NCBI RefSeq assembly: GCF_031877795.1 | Contig: NC_133943.1 | Location: 12,269,001 to 12,333,000, forward strand | From: Strix aluco | Taxonomy: Eukaryota > Chordata > Aves > Strigiformes > Strigidae | Reading direction: 5' to 3' | Length of the DNA stretch: 64,000 bases | Shown: positions 1-13,300 of the stretch, in pieces | How positions within the stretch are numbered: position 1 is the stretch's first letter | How the letters are laid out: every line of letters starts with the position of its first letter | Translations under genes and position numbers: made by a program | Notes under the pieces: model-generated | Told to the model about the DNA's origin: nothing | The model's database searches: none | Seen by the model: only the letters and a program-made list of their open reading frames with translations

Positions 1-1364
1 GCTTTCCTTGCCGCTCCTCTGCATTCATGGTGGGTCTGTCTCTGCAGCCCTCCCACCGGTGACTTTCCTGCCATGTTACCAGGCTTTTGGGTGTGAACTG
101 TGGATGTTTGGGCTGTGGGCTCAGTGGGGCCAGCCCAGGAGTATGTTGCGCTGCTCCCAGCTGCCACAGGGAGGAGCCTGGGGCACAGGGCTGTCCCCTC
201 CGTGGATTGGGGTGCACTGCAATGAAAAGAAGAGGGGTCCAAACTCTCCCACTTACTTCTGCTGCCTGCCCTAAAACCTTCTACCCCTATTTGGCGTAAA
301 CTGGAGGGGAAAAGCCACTGACTGCCATGTGCACCCCAAGGACATAGAATTCCAGGTTGATTTTTATGGGCAGTCAACTGGCAGATTCTGTTATCCTCGC
401 AGCAGATTTTCCTGTTGATCCTCTCTGTTTCCAACTGGCTCCATCCCTGTCTATCATAACCCCCTTCTTTGTCAGCAAGAGCCTCGTCTTTCCTCTGCCA
501 CCTTAAATTGCCCTTCCTCTTCTCTTGGATTATTACAAGAATAAAATGTCCTTTGGGGTCAAGCTCTAACAGCACAGCCCAGATTCTTCCTGCCCTGAGC
601 CAGCTCCTGTGTCCCAGCTCCCAGCCCAGAAAACGAGCCTATAATTGAAATGCTAGTAGACACTTTTGAGTGGAAACAAGGTACCAATTAAATCTATTAT
701 CCCTGTCAAAGAGCAAAGGGAGCAGGCCAGCTCCCGCTGAGCCGAGGAGTAGCATGTTGCTAGTGCTGAAGTTTGGGCATGGCTTCACAGGAGAAAAGTT
801 TCCTGAGGGTGAGGGCCTGGCAATGGTAGCCAGGGAGGCTCTGACAGCAAGAGGAAGCCTGTGTTTTGGGAGGTTTATCTTTCAGGCCCTCCTCCCTTTA
901 CTGCTTCCCTGCTGTGACATTCTGGGCCAAATTTGCTGTTTCTCTTCAAAGCTGTAGAGAGAAGGAGCTGGTGCAAAGCATGGCTGCTTGGCTGAGTGTT
1001 ACTGCAGAGGGTCTCAGTTATTTCCAGAGTGCAAGGACAATTAGGGGTGAGGTTTGTAGGGCTACCTTCCTTGGGGGTTTGGGACCTCCTGGCTCTGCTT
1101 TCCTGTGTGTTGGAGAGTTCAAGAGCAGAAGGTTCCCAGTCTGACTCGTAGTCCAGCAGGTCAGAAGCATTAGCGATGAAGTGGTCTCTGGTTTTCTCCG
1201 TGTGTTGAGGCGGTCTCCGAGGCCACTGAGGGCAGTTTTGCCCCATTCACCTTGTCATTGTCTGAAGCAGCGAGTGATGCCAGGGCCACTCACCCTCAGG
1301 GATGCGAGCAGGTCACCGTGTCCTGCCTTGCTCAGGGGCCCCTCTTCTCTGTTCACCCTTGCAG
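1..1364 (+). other. ABLIM3: ABLIM3 intron upstream of the first visible exon
   Basis: I looked on both strands for the preceding LIM4 exon (CESDYH...CETCDRYISGR in human) and did not find it. The stretch ends in a pyrimidine-rich acceptor at 1364. Short open frames here have no recognisable content. The window therefore begins inside an ABLIM3 intron. Confidence 0.7.
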
Positions 1365-4300
1365 GCAGGAGGGAAGCACTACCACCCCACCTGTGCCAGA
1401 TGTGTGCGCTGCCACCAGATGTTCACGGAAGGAGAGGAGATGTATCTCACAGGTAGGGACCCTGCTGCAGTGAGGAGGGACTCCCCTGCCCTGTGTTGGG
1501 ACATGGACCAGCGTGGCTGTGCAGAGGTGTGCTGGCTGTGGGGCATTTGGAGTTCGGGTCCTTATGGTGATTGGTGCTGAAAGGGTCTCTGTGCAGCAAT
1601 GCCAGAGATCCCTTCTCCACTGCTCCCCAGACTCTGAGCTCCTTCTGGGCCATGCAACAATCATTTCTATCCATGAAACCTTCCCTGCCACTGCGCTGGA
1701 GGAGATTTTGTTCCTCAGCAGCAGATTTTTGCTCCCTGTGAGTCTCCCTGCACAGCTGGGGAGCACTACTGGGCATGCCTGGATGCGTCCCTGGCCTGTG
1801 CCCAGCGAATAGAGGCTGGGGTGGGCACAGGGTGCCTGGCGCCCCACTCTCCTCAGCCCCAGGGGAGGGTGGTCCAGGACCCCTTCCCCACTGCCCTCAA
1901 GTCCCCCGTCCAGGTTACGCTGCAAACAGCACCGGAGGGGTAAGGCTTTTGCTCGGCACAGCCGGATGGTTTGGGTTTGGTTTCAGCAGGAGCTCATACC
2001 TGCCTGGAGCTGCCTTAAGAGCTATTTCCAGTGCAGAGGAAGGGTTTGTTTTCTCTCAGTAACCTGTGCTAGCCTGTTACCCTGAGTCACTAATGATCCC
2101 AGGGGTGGAAAAGGGGGAATTGTGCACCAAGAGAGCTGGACTGGGGATCCCAGCAAGACCCTGTTATGGGCAGCAGGATGGTTATGCTCAGCATCCATTC
2201 CAGAGCACATCTGGGTGAAGCTCGGTGGCTTTGCTGGTTCCAGCCTGGAGGGTGTGTGAGGGGCTGTGGATGCCCTGGGCTCAGTGTCACCCTGAGTTTA
2301 ATGAGCAGGAGCTCCCTGGCTGAGCATGGGTTGGGCTGTGCCAAAAACATGCCTGGGTTTGCTGTCATAGTTCAGTAGTGTTGGCCACTACATCTGGGTG
2401 CTTGGGAGCTGTTTCGTTTCTTAGTACAGACACCCAGTGCCTACCGCCCTGCCTTCCCAATGGGTGTGTGCCTGTGGCCATGCCGTAGGGGAGAAGGCAC
2501 CCAGGAAAGCTGGTGAGACCCAGCAGGTGACACCCCGCCTCTGCATCCTTGGAGCTCACTGCCTCCCTCCTGCTCTGCTCCCTATCGAGAGACTCCAGTT
2601 CCTACCTCCTGTCCCTGCAGGGCCCCCCAGGAGCTGCCCCCCCAGCATGCAAGGGTTGCACTCGTATAACACAGGTTGCTCAATGCAGCTGCTGCTAGGG
2701 AGGGCACTGACATGTCTGCCCTGGGGGACTGCGGGCTGCAGGTCAGTGCTGGAGGTGGCAGGGACAGGACGGGACTCCCCTATGGCAGGAGGAACTGGAT
2801 GATCCTGAGCAGCGGGGACGAGCTGTGCGTGGAGCTGAAACACTTTCCCTTTGCTGCGTTGCAGGTTCTGAAGTGTGGCACCCCATCTGCAAGCAGGCAG
2901 CAAGAGCAGAGAAGAAGCTAAAGGTAGGCAGCAGGGTGAGGGGCATCTCTGAGAGGTGGCACATCCCAGATGATGTTGCCCCCATGTTCCTGCTGGAGGT
3001 GAACTGCTGTGACAGTGTCCAGGCCCAGGGTGGCTTCCCAAGGCTGGCATGAGCTCTGTCCCTGCTGCCCAGAGGATGGCAGGAGGCCATGGCTGAGGCT
3101 GTTAGCGGGGACCTGCCTCCTGGCTGGCACCAGCCCATGGCACACCAGCCCCCCGCACCCCTTGAGTTGCTGCTCCATCTCTGCACCTGGCTGGCCATGG
3201 GGACAACTGCCCACTGGGTCTTGCCAGGCCACTTGCCTGACTCTGGATCTGGCCCCAAGAGAGGCCAGGGCACAAAGCTGGATGGTAGGGCAGCCTGCAA
3301 CAGCCATGGGCGCTGGCAGCGAGTGGGTGAAAGGGCAGAGGAACTGGACCTTGAGTGAAATTGAACCCCAAAACCAATTTGCTTGCTGCACCCAGCACTG
3401 TGTCTGCTCAGCTGTCCCTCCTCACCGTGTTCTCACCTGCCCTCTGCTTTTCTGCCTCCACAGCACAGAAGGACGTCAGAAACTTCCATCTCACCCCCCG
3501 GTTCCAGCATCGGCTCCCCAAACCGTGTCATCTGCGTAAGTACAGCTCTGCCCCTCATCCGCACAGGGCAGGACAGATGCTCTGGCCCCAGGGAAGGGAG
3601 CAGCAGTTCCCAGTGCTGCTCTGCAGTGTGAGGCATCCCCCAGGGACAAGCCCATCATTTGGGGACAGCATGGACAAGCCATGCCCCCTTGCCCCAGCAG
3701 CATGCCGTGCCGCCAGTGCCATCAGCACAGACCAGGAGCACTCAGAGGGGCACAGTCCCACCCTTCCAGCTCTCCTCTGCCCCTTCCTGCTGCTGCCTCT
3801 CAGGCGTCTCCTCTTGCCTCTTCCTGCTGCTGGGGTGAAAGTGGCCTCTGTCTGCGCTGTGGTGGCTCCACACTGTGTGCTCCAGCCTCTCCTTCCTTCT
3901 CTCCTCCTCTTCCTTTCCATCTCTCTGTCTCCATCTTTCCCTCTCCCTAGGCTAAAGTGGATAATGAGATCCTTAATTACAAAGACCTGGCAGCTCTTCC
4001 CAAGATTAAAGCCATCTATGAAGTGCAGCGTCCTGACCTCATTTCCTACGAGCCCTATCACAGATACACGTCGGATGAGACACTGGAGAGATATAGCTAT
4101 GGGGAGGTACTGAGTCTTGATATGCCCAGTGCTGGGCTGTGCAGGGAACTGCACCCCAATTCGGGGCAATGGGGAAAACTGCATGTGGGTTTGCTCACTC
4201 CAGTGGGAATACTGCAGGGAGGCAGGAGTCGGGGTCACTGTCACTGGGAAGAGGGCCTGGGCTGGAAGAGAAATCTTGGTGCTGCTGCTGTAGAGTAGAA

Positions 4301-7300
4301 AGAAACCAGTGACCTTATTAGCTGATGGCAGCATCTTGCCTACACTGTGCCACAGACCCACTGTGCAGGGACAGACAATGCTGCGCAGGAGATGTCATCC
4401 TTGGAGGTGATGTGGCAAGGAGCTCACCCATCGCAGCCCTCAGCAGGGGAGGAGGAGCGCACACAGCACATGTGCATCCCTCTGGGGTGGAGGAACAGAT
4501 GGCCAGCAGGCTCAGCCCAAAGCCCAGCCCCTGGCAGGCAATCCTCCTGGCCACCCAGCCCCAGCACGGTGTCTCTGGAGCACCGTGGGGCTGCCCCTGT
4601 TGGATGCTGGCCCCGCAGCCAGGGCAAGGGGGCTTGGTCAGTGCGTTTTTGCAAGCGTGTGATGAGATGATGCCCAAGCAGCACATGGCACAGGACTGCC
4701 CTGCCCCGCTCTCCCAGGCAGGCTGGGGCTGCTGGATGATTTCAGTAAGTCTGTGGAAGAAGAGGGTCTGAGCAGCTCGCGCAGAGATGGGGCACCTGAG
4801 GTGGTTCTGGAAAAGGACTTTGCAATGGCCAGCAGCAGCTTCTCCTACATCTCCAGTCCCAAGGCTTGTCACAAGGCTGGTTTCCTCCAGCTCCCCTGGT
4901 GATGGTGCAGGCAGCGTGGCCATGGCCCGCTGTGGAGCACCATGGGGCCAGCAGCTGCCTTTCCCCTTGCAGCCACTCCATCGAGGTCTCTGAGAAAGGG
5001 TGCAGGCTGCCGATTCAGGAGGTGTCATCCTCACACCAGCTCCCCTCCTGGCCAAGGGCTCCCTGCTCGGTGGCCTGCCGTGGTTCAGCTCCGGCTGTGC
5101 CACCAGCCACCCTCACTGCTTGGCAGCTGTGATGAGGCTGTAACACAGGGAAAACAGGCCACTGTGTCCCCAGTCTGTCACTGCTCCCCTTAACTGCATG
5201 CTGTCTTTCTCTCTCTCTCTCCCTCCTGCTGCCTCCAGTCCCTGGGAACCCTCTCCCCATACTCACAGGTAATGCCCCTGGTGGGCACCGGGGCGTCTGT
5301 CACCTGCTGCCACCGCAGGGCATCCCTCTACCCAGGGACTGCTGGGGCTCTGCTGAATGTCCCCCTGCCTGAGTGCTGCCCGGAGGTGGGGGGAGACGGC
5401 GGGGGGGATCCTGTCCAGGAGGATCCTGTCCTTTGGGCCCTGGGGAGAGCAGCATGCAAGCCCTCCCTGGCAGAGTGGACCCAGAGTGCAGCTTCTGCCC
5501 TGTGGAGGGGGATGCCAGTAATTGGGAACAAGCACAGGTGAAGGGGACGATCTGCAGGCAAGGGGGTGAAAATCTCTGGCCAGACACTGTCACCTGGTCC
5601 CAAACGCTGGGCTTCACTGCCTGCACTTTGGCAGTGGGGAGGCAGAGCAGCCTGGGGACCCCCTCCAGCCATGGAGGACACGCATGCTGCCCCGCATGTC
5701 ACACCGCAGAGCAGGCACCCTCCCAGGCTGCCACAAGCATGGGGACCATGGGACGCCTCCCCGCAGGGCTCCCAAAGCACTGACCTACCTTGTCCCTCCT
5801 CCCGCCATCTCTAACCCCGCTTCTCTCCACGCCTTTCCCCATCCCCAGGACATCTACGAGAGCTTTGACACGCGGCAGAGACGAGCCTCCAGCCCTGGCT
5901 ACATCGACTCCCCCACCTACAGCCGCCAGGGCATGTCACCCACCATCCCAAGGTCCCCCCACCATTTCTACCGCTCAGGTGAGGATTTCAGCTGCAATGC
6001 CAGGCTGGGCTAAGCTCAGACCCCTAAGTGGAGTTTATCCCAGGGGACCTCAGTGGTCCTTCCTCTGGCAAGCAGACAAGGAGGCTTGGGGGTGTCTACG
6101 GGGGGCTGACAGCAACAGGAGCTGTGGAGCTGTGACCAACTCTGCTGTGTGCATCCTCTGGTTCCCCTGACTCTTGTCTTGCGAGCAGTGAGGAGAGGCT
6201 GAGGGGCCTTTGTCCTGGCTTGGACCTGAGCTGGGGCTCACGGAATTTGGGATGGGGAGGGAGGTGACTCCCATGTCCAGTAAAGACCCCTCAGCTTGGT
6301 AGCTCTGGAAGGGGTGTGCACAAGAGTAATTGTGTCCACCAGTGCTATAAGGGGGGTCCTTACACATGTGTGCATGCCCTGGAGCATGTTGTGGGGGTGC
6401 GGGCCAAGTGTGTCTGTGCCATGACTGTCCTTCGGAGCCAGGGAGGAACAACTGGGAAAATCCGATGTCAGTAAGTCCGGAGGTCCTGCATTCCCTGAGC
6501 TACCCCTGCGCTGCACTGCCAAGGGTCCGTCACCGTTTGCCTCTGTAGCACGCTCAGCTTTACTCTCACCAGCAGTGGGCCGGCCTGATACCCTGTAACA
6601 GCACCTGCACACGGGGTTTCCTTTGCATCCCGCCTTCCTCTGGAGATGCAGGAAATCTCCCCCTGCTCCATCACGTCCCATCCTGGACCACGGCCTGGCA
6701 CACATCCCCGTCACCCCCACCACATGCCCCCTGCTCTTCTAACACCGCTGCATTTAACACCTGTTTTCTTCTGCCTCTTGTTCTCTCTCTCGGTCACTTA
6801 TGGCTGCTTCTGCTCGGCACTGCATAGGCACCGAGAGCGGGCGCAGCTCCCCCTACTATAGCCAGTTAGATGTGAGGTCCTCCACTCCAACCTCATACCA
6901 AGCGCCCAAGCATTTCCACATCCCAGGTAGGCTCTGGAGCGCCCCGGTCCCCGGGGAAGCGCTGTGTCTGTGGCATGCCCGCATGTGCCGTTCCCACTGT
7001 GTCGCATGCGTAGCTCTGCCGCCTGCCTAGAGCCAGCTGGCAGCAGGATCTACCCCTGGTAGAGGCCATCCATAAACAGGACCTGCAGCTTGAACCCTCC
7101 TCCCTCCCCATCACCACCTGGACGTCTCAGAGCTGCCCAGAGTCTGCTTGATCCTTGCAATGTCCCTCTTCTCCCTCTTCCCTGACCTTCCTCCACTCCC
7201 CACACAAAGACGAGTCCTCTGTGGAGAGCCTGTCCCCTCCCCGGCCTCCCCCTCAGGATCACAAGCTGAAGCGTGTCTGCCAGAGGCCTTTCCATACCCA

Positions 7301-10300
7301 TCCGCTACAGATGATTATTTTATACTCCCCATAGGGCCCGCTGCTCCCTCCCCCCAGAGTCTTCTGGGCTTGCCAGATGCCTGCTCCCCTTCTGCAGGGA
7401 TTGCAGGGGGCCACCAGGTAAGGGCCACCACCCGCTCCCGGCCATGCAGAGCCCATGGGGACGGGGACTGAGTGGGCAGAAAGGGAGAGTGGGGAGGGAA
7501 GCAGGCAGAGATGCCCATCCATCCTTCAACCCATGCAGGGGGGCCAGAGCCCCAGACCACCCTGCTCAGCTGTAGGCATCTCCCACTGCCCTTGTCCTCC
7601 TCCAAAGCGTGGAACCCTCCACAATGTATAGCTGATGCCCTGGAACAGGGCCATGAGGACACTCAGAGGCTCCCCACCATGGTCCCCTGTTCCCATCCCA
7701 TCCCTGCCAGGGTTCGGCCCTGCTGCCTGCCCTCCCCTGCCCTCCCGCTGACGGTCGGTGGTTTATGGATGGCCCCCTCCCTGCTCTGCCAGCTCTGCTG
7801 CCTGGCTCCTGCACGGGGGCTGTAGCTCTCAGTGCCAGGTGCCAGTTCGCCTTCCCTCCCAGCTCGCTCTTTACTTTCTCTGCTGCGGAAAGAGGCTTTG
7901 GCTGATGTTGTTTCACCCCAGGTAGCCCGCAGGCAGTTCTTCCAGGCACTGGCACCCCTGAGAAACCGCACCAGCGCGAGCCGTGGTGCATTGCTGCCGG
8001 CTGGCAGGGGCGGCCGGTGGTTCCTGGCTGTTGCCTCCCTCCCGGGGCTGGCAGCACCCACCGCCCCGCAGTGCATGCTGACGCTGGGGTGCTGACTGCA
8101 TGTCCTCTGTGCACACCACTGCCCGAGGGCAGCCCCGCAGCCCCGCTCCTGCTGCCCACCCAGAGCCCACCTGGCCCTGGCCCGGTGCTGCGCTCCTGTG
8201 GGATGCGTAGACTCGGAGGCGGTTGTGTGATGGAAACGTGGCGTGGGGGTAGCATCTCCTGCAGGACCTCTGTCCCGTCCGTTCTCAGCACGCCCACGCT
8301 GACCTCCCCTTCCTTCCCTCTTTCCTTCTTTCTTCCCTTTCTTTCTTTCTTCTTCCACCAGCTGCCGGCGAGAGTAACATCTACCGGAAACCCCCCATCT
8401 ATAAGCGACACGGTATGGTCTGCCCACTGCGCACCAGGCTGGGCCCCACGGGGGAAGCAGGGCAGGGTACCAAGCACTAGGCTTGGTCTGGCTGAGTCGC
8501 GACTAGGGGCAGGGTGGGAGATGGGAGCAGGCATCAAGGCGAGATGCTGGTGTGCTGGGCTTTGGTGGGCTGATCCTCCTGCTTCCCCTCTGGGCAGCAG
8601 AGTGGAGCGTTCAGAGCAAGAAAAAGGCAGATTTGGACCACATCCCTGTTGTGAGGGATGGAGGCAAAGGCTGTGGGTGGCACCGGCACCAGGGGTAGCT
8701 GTGGGAGGGGGAGCAAGGTCATGAAGGAGTGGCAGAGGGGACAAGGGTGGTCATTGCTTGCTGAGCAGCCTCGGGAAAGGGATGAAGAAGGTAAATTTGC
8801 AGTTTTATGTGGAGCCCTGGAGAAAAATCGCAGCCCATCCTGGATGGATGCTCCAGGGTGAAACAGGCCTGGGGGGGTGCTGAGGGGTGGGTAGGAGACA
8901 CAGGGGTGTTGTGTCTCTCAGCAGGGATGGCTTGCACTGTCCCTGCTTGCTTCTGCGCATAGAGGGGCAGCAGCTCCCCCTGAGCATTAACTGTGTCCTC
9001 TCTCTCCCTGGGCTCTCCCTTCCCACCTGCCCAACTCCCACTGCTGCACTGCTGGCTGTACCCGCTGCTGTAAGTAGCTGCTGTTGGCAGAGTCCCCTGC
9101 GCCTGCTTGAGGTGCTGGGACAGCTCTGCCACAGCCTGTCCTTGATGCTTCTTCTCTTACAAGTCTTATGGCGTCTGGGAGAAAGGAGCAGGGCTCACCC
9201 TTGGGTTTCTCACATGTGCTGCCGCAGCTCAATATCCAGCCTGAGCAGAGCTCTCTGTGTGGCCCCTGCCAGAGCCGGAGATGCTGGGGTCACCCCTCTG
9301 CTCCCCACTGCTCCACAGCCCACTGCCACCTTCCCCTGGCAGTAACCCACTGAGAGCCCTTTCCCCACCGGGACTGAGCCTTCCTCCCTCCCCTCCTGCC
9401 TGCGCAGCCCTTGGGTGATGTGACAGCCTGGGGCACAGGGGCATGGGGAGGTTGGTGGCACTGGTGGTACTGGGGCCGGGGTGAACACTATGCATGAGAC
9501 AGAGCGTGTTGTGGTGCTGTGGGCTATGAGCTGTTTAGGTCCCTTCCCAGCCACATCAGCGACAGCCCCTCTGCTTGTCACTTCCCCGCCGTCTGCGTCT
9601 GCACCCTTGTCTCCAGGAGCTGTCAGCAGTTTGAAAATGGATTATTCCCAGCTCTGCTCTGTGCTGTCCCAGACATAAATTGCTCGTGGCCACTGGGGAG
9701 AGGGGAGGGAAGAGGACTTGCCTTCATCCTGGGGTGGATTTTTGCAAGTCCTGCCAGCGGGACTCAGGGTCCTCGTTACAGCTCTGCCTGCTCCTTTTGC
9801 AGACAACCTCCCTGCAGCCACAAAAAGCAAAACCAGCGAAGACATCGCACAGTCATCCAAGTACAGCCCTGCCTACTCCCCGGACCCATACTACCACTCC
9901 GAGTCAGAGTACTGGTCCTTCCAAAGCTCCCCCAAAGGTAACAACCCCCCCATTGGGCTGGTGGAAAGGGAAACCCATTCCTGCCCCCAAACCCAGGCAT
10001 TCCCTGGGTGGGAACCCTACCCTGAGTTGAGTCTGGTGGGCTTGGGCCAAGATACCTGCCAAAGTGACCCCAGAATCCTACCAGCCCTTGGGACTCAGCT
10101 GTCCCCATGCAGCTGGGGACTGTCTCTTCCCTACCTGCCTTCACCTTCATCCCCATCTGACCCCTCCATATGTCTCCTTGCAGCCCCCCGGGCCCGGAGG
10201 TTCTCGTCAGGAGGTGAGGAGGATGGGTACGACCGAGGCATGCACAAGGTGAGTGATCTCCCTGCCCGCAGCCTGGCAGGGGAGAGCACGCAGCAAGCTG

Positions 10301-13300
10301 TTCCTGGGCAGTGGGCTTTGGGGAGAAGGCACAGACCAACTCTGCCACCCAAGAAGGGGACACCACTGCCCCTGCTGCCCTCTGCCATCTCTCCCTCCTT
10401 GGCCACCGCCAGCATGGGGTCTGAAAGAGTGGGAGCACACCCCCTTGCCAAGGTACCCCACCCCAACACACAGGGATGGGGGAGCAGATGGGAGATGCTG
10501 AGCCTGTGCCAGGAGGTGCCATGCCCTGCCACAATGTGCCAGCGGTCAGGGAGGGCCGGGCAGGGAAAGGAGGGGTACAAAGCAGCTGTCCCCCCCTGCC
10601 CAGATCCAGAGCGGCATCGGCAGGCTGATCCTGAGGGAGGAGATGAAGGCTCGGTCCAACTCCTACGCAGACCCCTGGACACCCCCTCGCAGCTCGGCCA
10701 GCAGCAGAGAAGCCCTGCACACTGTTGGCTACGAGGGCTCCCTCAATGGCTGTAAGGATGACCCTGTCTGTCTGTCCAGCCCACCCAGCACAGCCTCAGC
10801 CCCTGTGGGAAGTTTGTTGGGGTGGAGAAGGAAGAACAGGGAGCTGGGAAGGGGTGGTGGGAGAGGTGCTGGGCACCAGAGTTGGACTTGGGAGGCTCTT
10901 TTCCTCTCTGGAGGCCTCCATCCGTTCCCTGTGCCCGGGCTAGGATGGGGCATCGCCCGGCCCCTGCGGGTGTTTGCAGCCTGTCGGGGCAGCCTGGCGA
11001 AGTGCCTCCTGGGGTGGCTGAAGGGTCCCTTGGGAATCTCACAGCAGGGCCACGCCGGGTTTGCTCTGACCTGTTTTGGGCTCACTGCGTGTGTACCTCC
11101 TCGTTAACGGCACATCTGGGATCTCCTGGCACCCCAGACCTGCTGACTGGCCCCAGAGTTGCCTTCCTTGCTTGTGCTGCTCTCACCCAGCGCATCCAGC
11201 TCCTCTCCCCTTGGGGCTGCAGGGGGATCAGGGGCACTGGGGAGCCTGGCAGCACAGATGCCCCTGCCCACTCCGTGCTCTCCTTCCTCATGGCACATCT
11301 GCCCTGACGGAGCTGGGGCTGTTCAGAGGTGCTCAGGGAGCCCCAAGGAGGGCCCGTGGGGCCGGCAGCCGGGCAGCTCTGCATGGGGTGGGGTACTCGG
11401 TCCTCCCTGACGCCTGGCTCTGCTCTCCTTGCAGCTCCCCGGACACACTACCTGGCCGACAGCGGTGAGTGTATGAGCCTGCAGCCCACTGTGGCTGGTC
11501 CCCCGTGGCTGTGGAATCCAGAGCCTGAGCTGGAGGAGATGCTGGGACCAGGGAGGGAAGAACGGGAGAGAAGGAGGAGCCCTTGAAAGGCTGGGCCAGG
11601 GTAGAGCTGAACCAGAGCAGAGCTGGTGGCAACACCGGGAGAGGACAAGACAGAGAAACTGAGAGAGATTGTGTTGCACTGAAGGGTGAGGCAGGAGGGC
11701 TGCCATGGGAAAGGGATTTTGGGGAGAGGAATATCAGCATGGGAGGAAGCCAGGCTGGAAATGAGTTGGAGCTGGAAGGAGACAGAGCTGGGTGAATGTG
11801 GAGCTGGGTAGCGTTGTGGGAGCACAGGGATAGGGTGGCCCAGTGGTTGCTCTCCCAGTGTGTGCGGCTTATCCCTGCATTCTCCCTTATGCACCTTGGT
11901 GGCTTCTTTGCAGATCCCCTCATTTCTAAGTCGGCCTCCCTTCCTGCCTACAGGAGGAACGGGCTGCACAGGGTAAGTGCGTGCCTCCTGCCTGCATCCT
12001 GCTGCTGCCAGGCATCTCTGCATCCTTCATCATTCTCCCCAGGCTCCTCAAAGCCCCCAGTGCTCCCTTTTCATGACTGGGGTGTCCTGCTCCTCCTTGT
12101 CAGCACCCCTGTTGTCACTGCTGGGCTGTGCCAATCCAAAATGACCCTTACTGGGGACCAAAGTGCCCTGTCCAGGACAGAGGTGCCTGCCCTGAGCATC
12201 TGGACTGGCATACTTCAGAGGGACACTGGTGCTGCTTCCCAGCAGGAGAGCTTTGCTTTATATCCTGGGGCAGCGATTGCTGGGGGTCGGAAGACCAGTT
12301 CCTGCCTCCGTGTGCCTGGGCTTGTCACTTCACCGCCTCGTGCCTCAGTTTCCCCACTGCCAGGTGTGGGGAACAGGTCCTGCTTTGGGGTGGGTGGGTG
12401 CCTTCCCCCCCTGGGGACATGGGAGGTGCCGTGCTGAGCGACTGGAGAGGACCCCCTCTTACTCCTCCCTCCCTGTATCCCACCCACAGCCTCCCAGTGC
12501 CGAGCTTTTCCACTACGACAGCACGAACGCCGTCAACTGGGGAATGCGAGGTAAGGCACAGCGGGGCTGGGGAGCAGTGCGGGCAGGGGACCCTGTAGGC
12601 ACAGAGCCAGATGCTGTGGGGCTGCCCACCCCACTGCAGGCAGCTCTGGAAAATGAGGTCCAGGCTGGAGGGAGAAGGGGGGAGACAGGCGAGGGTCCCC
12701 GCAGCCCTGGGGGGAGGATCTTGGCAGCAGAGGGGTCAGCATGGCCCATGTCTCTCTTGTCTTTTCTCTTTCCCCAGAGTACAAGGTAAGATGCTTCGGC
12801 TCCAAGGAGTGGCTGCCAGCTGGAGGTGCAAGTACCACCCCAGGGGAGTCCCAGAGATGTGTCTGTGTGTCCCCAGGCCCTTCAGGAGGAAGCTTTGCCC
12901 TCTGCCTGCAATGCCCTACTTTCATCCCCCTCCATTCCCCACCTGACAGCCCCATCCCAGGACTGTGGGGCTCGGACCAGAGTCCTTCCCCTCCTGCCAG
13001 GGTCCCAACTACTTAGCCGAGCAGAAGTGTCTCCTGGGTGAGGAACAGAGAAGGTTGGTTGTGCTGCTGGTTCCCTACTCACACTCATCCCTCGGTCACT
13101 CCTGGTTTTGCAGAGTGAGCAGGCTCTTCCAGAGCCACCAAGGTGATTCAAGGTGGATTAGGGTCACCCTAAGAGCAAGTCCACCCTCTGCTTTGTTCCA
13201 CCCAAGCCCTGGAGGCAGCTGTGCCACCCAAACCCTACTGAACACAGCAGGAGGAGGCTTTTCCCTGGTGGTCCCCATGGCTTCATTCCCAGGTGTGCCC

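Noticed and set aside
7566-8744. 392-codon open frame on the minus strand inside ABLIM3 introns
   Set aside because: Low-complexity Pro/Gly/Arg/Ser content in GC-rich DNA, crosses a real ABLIM3 exon antisense, and has no recognisable domain.
9718-10755. 345-codon + strand frame across ABLIM3 exons
   Set aside because: A read-through of two real exons plus introns, out of frame for the exon at 10604. Only the in-frame short intron is reported.
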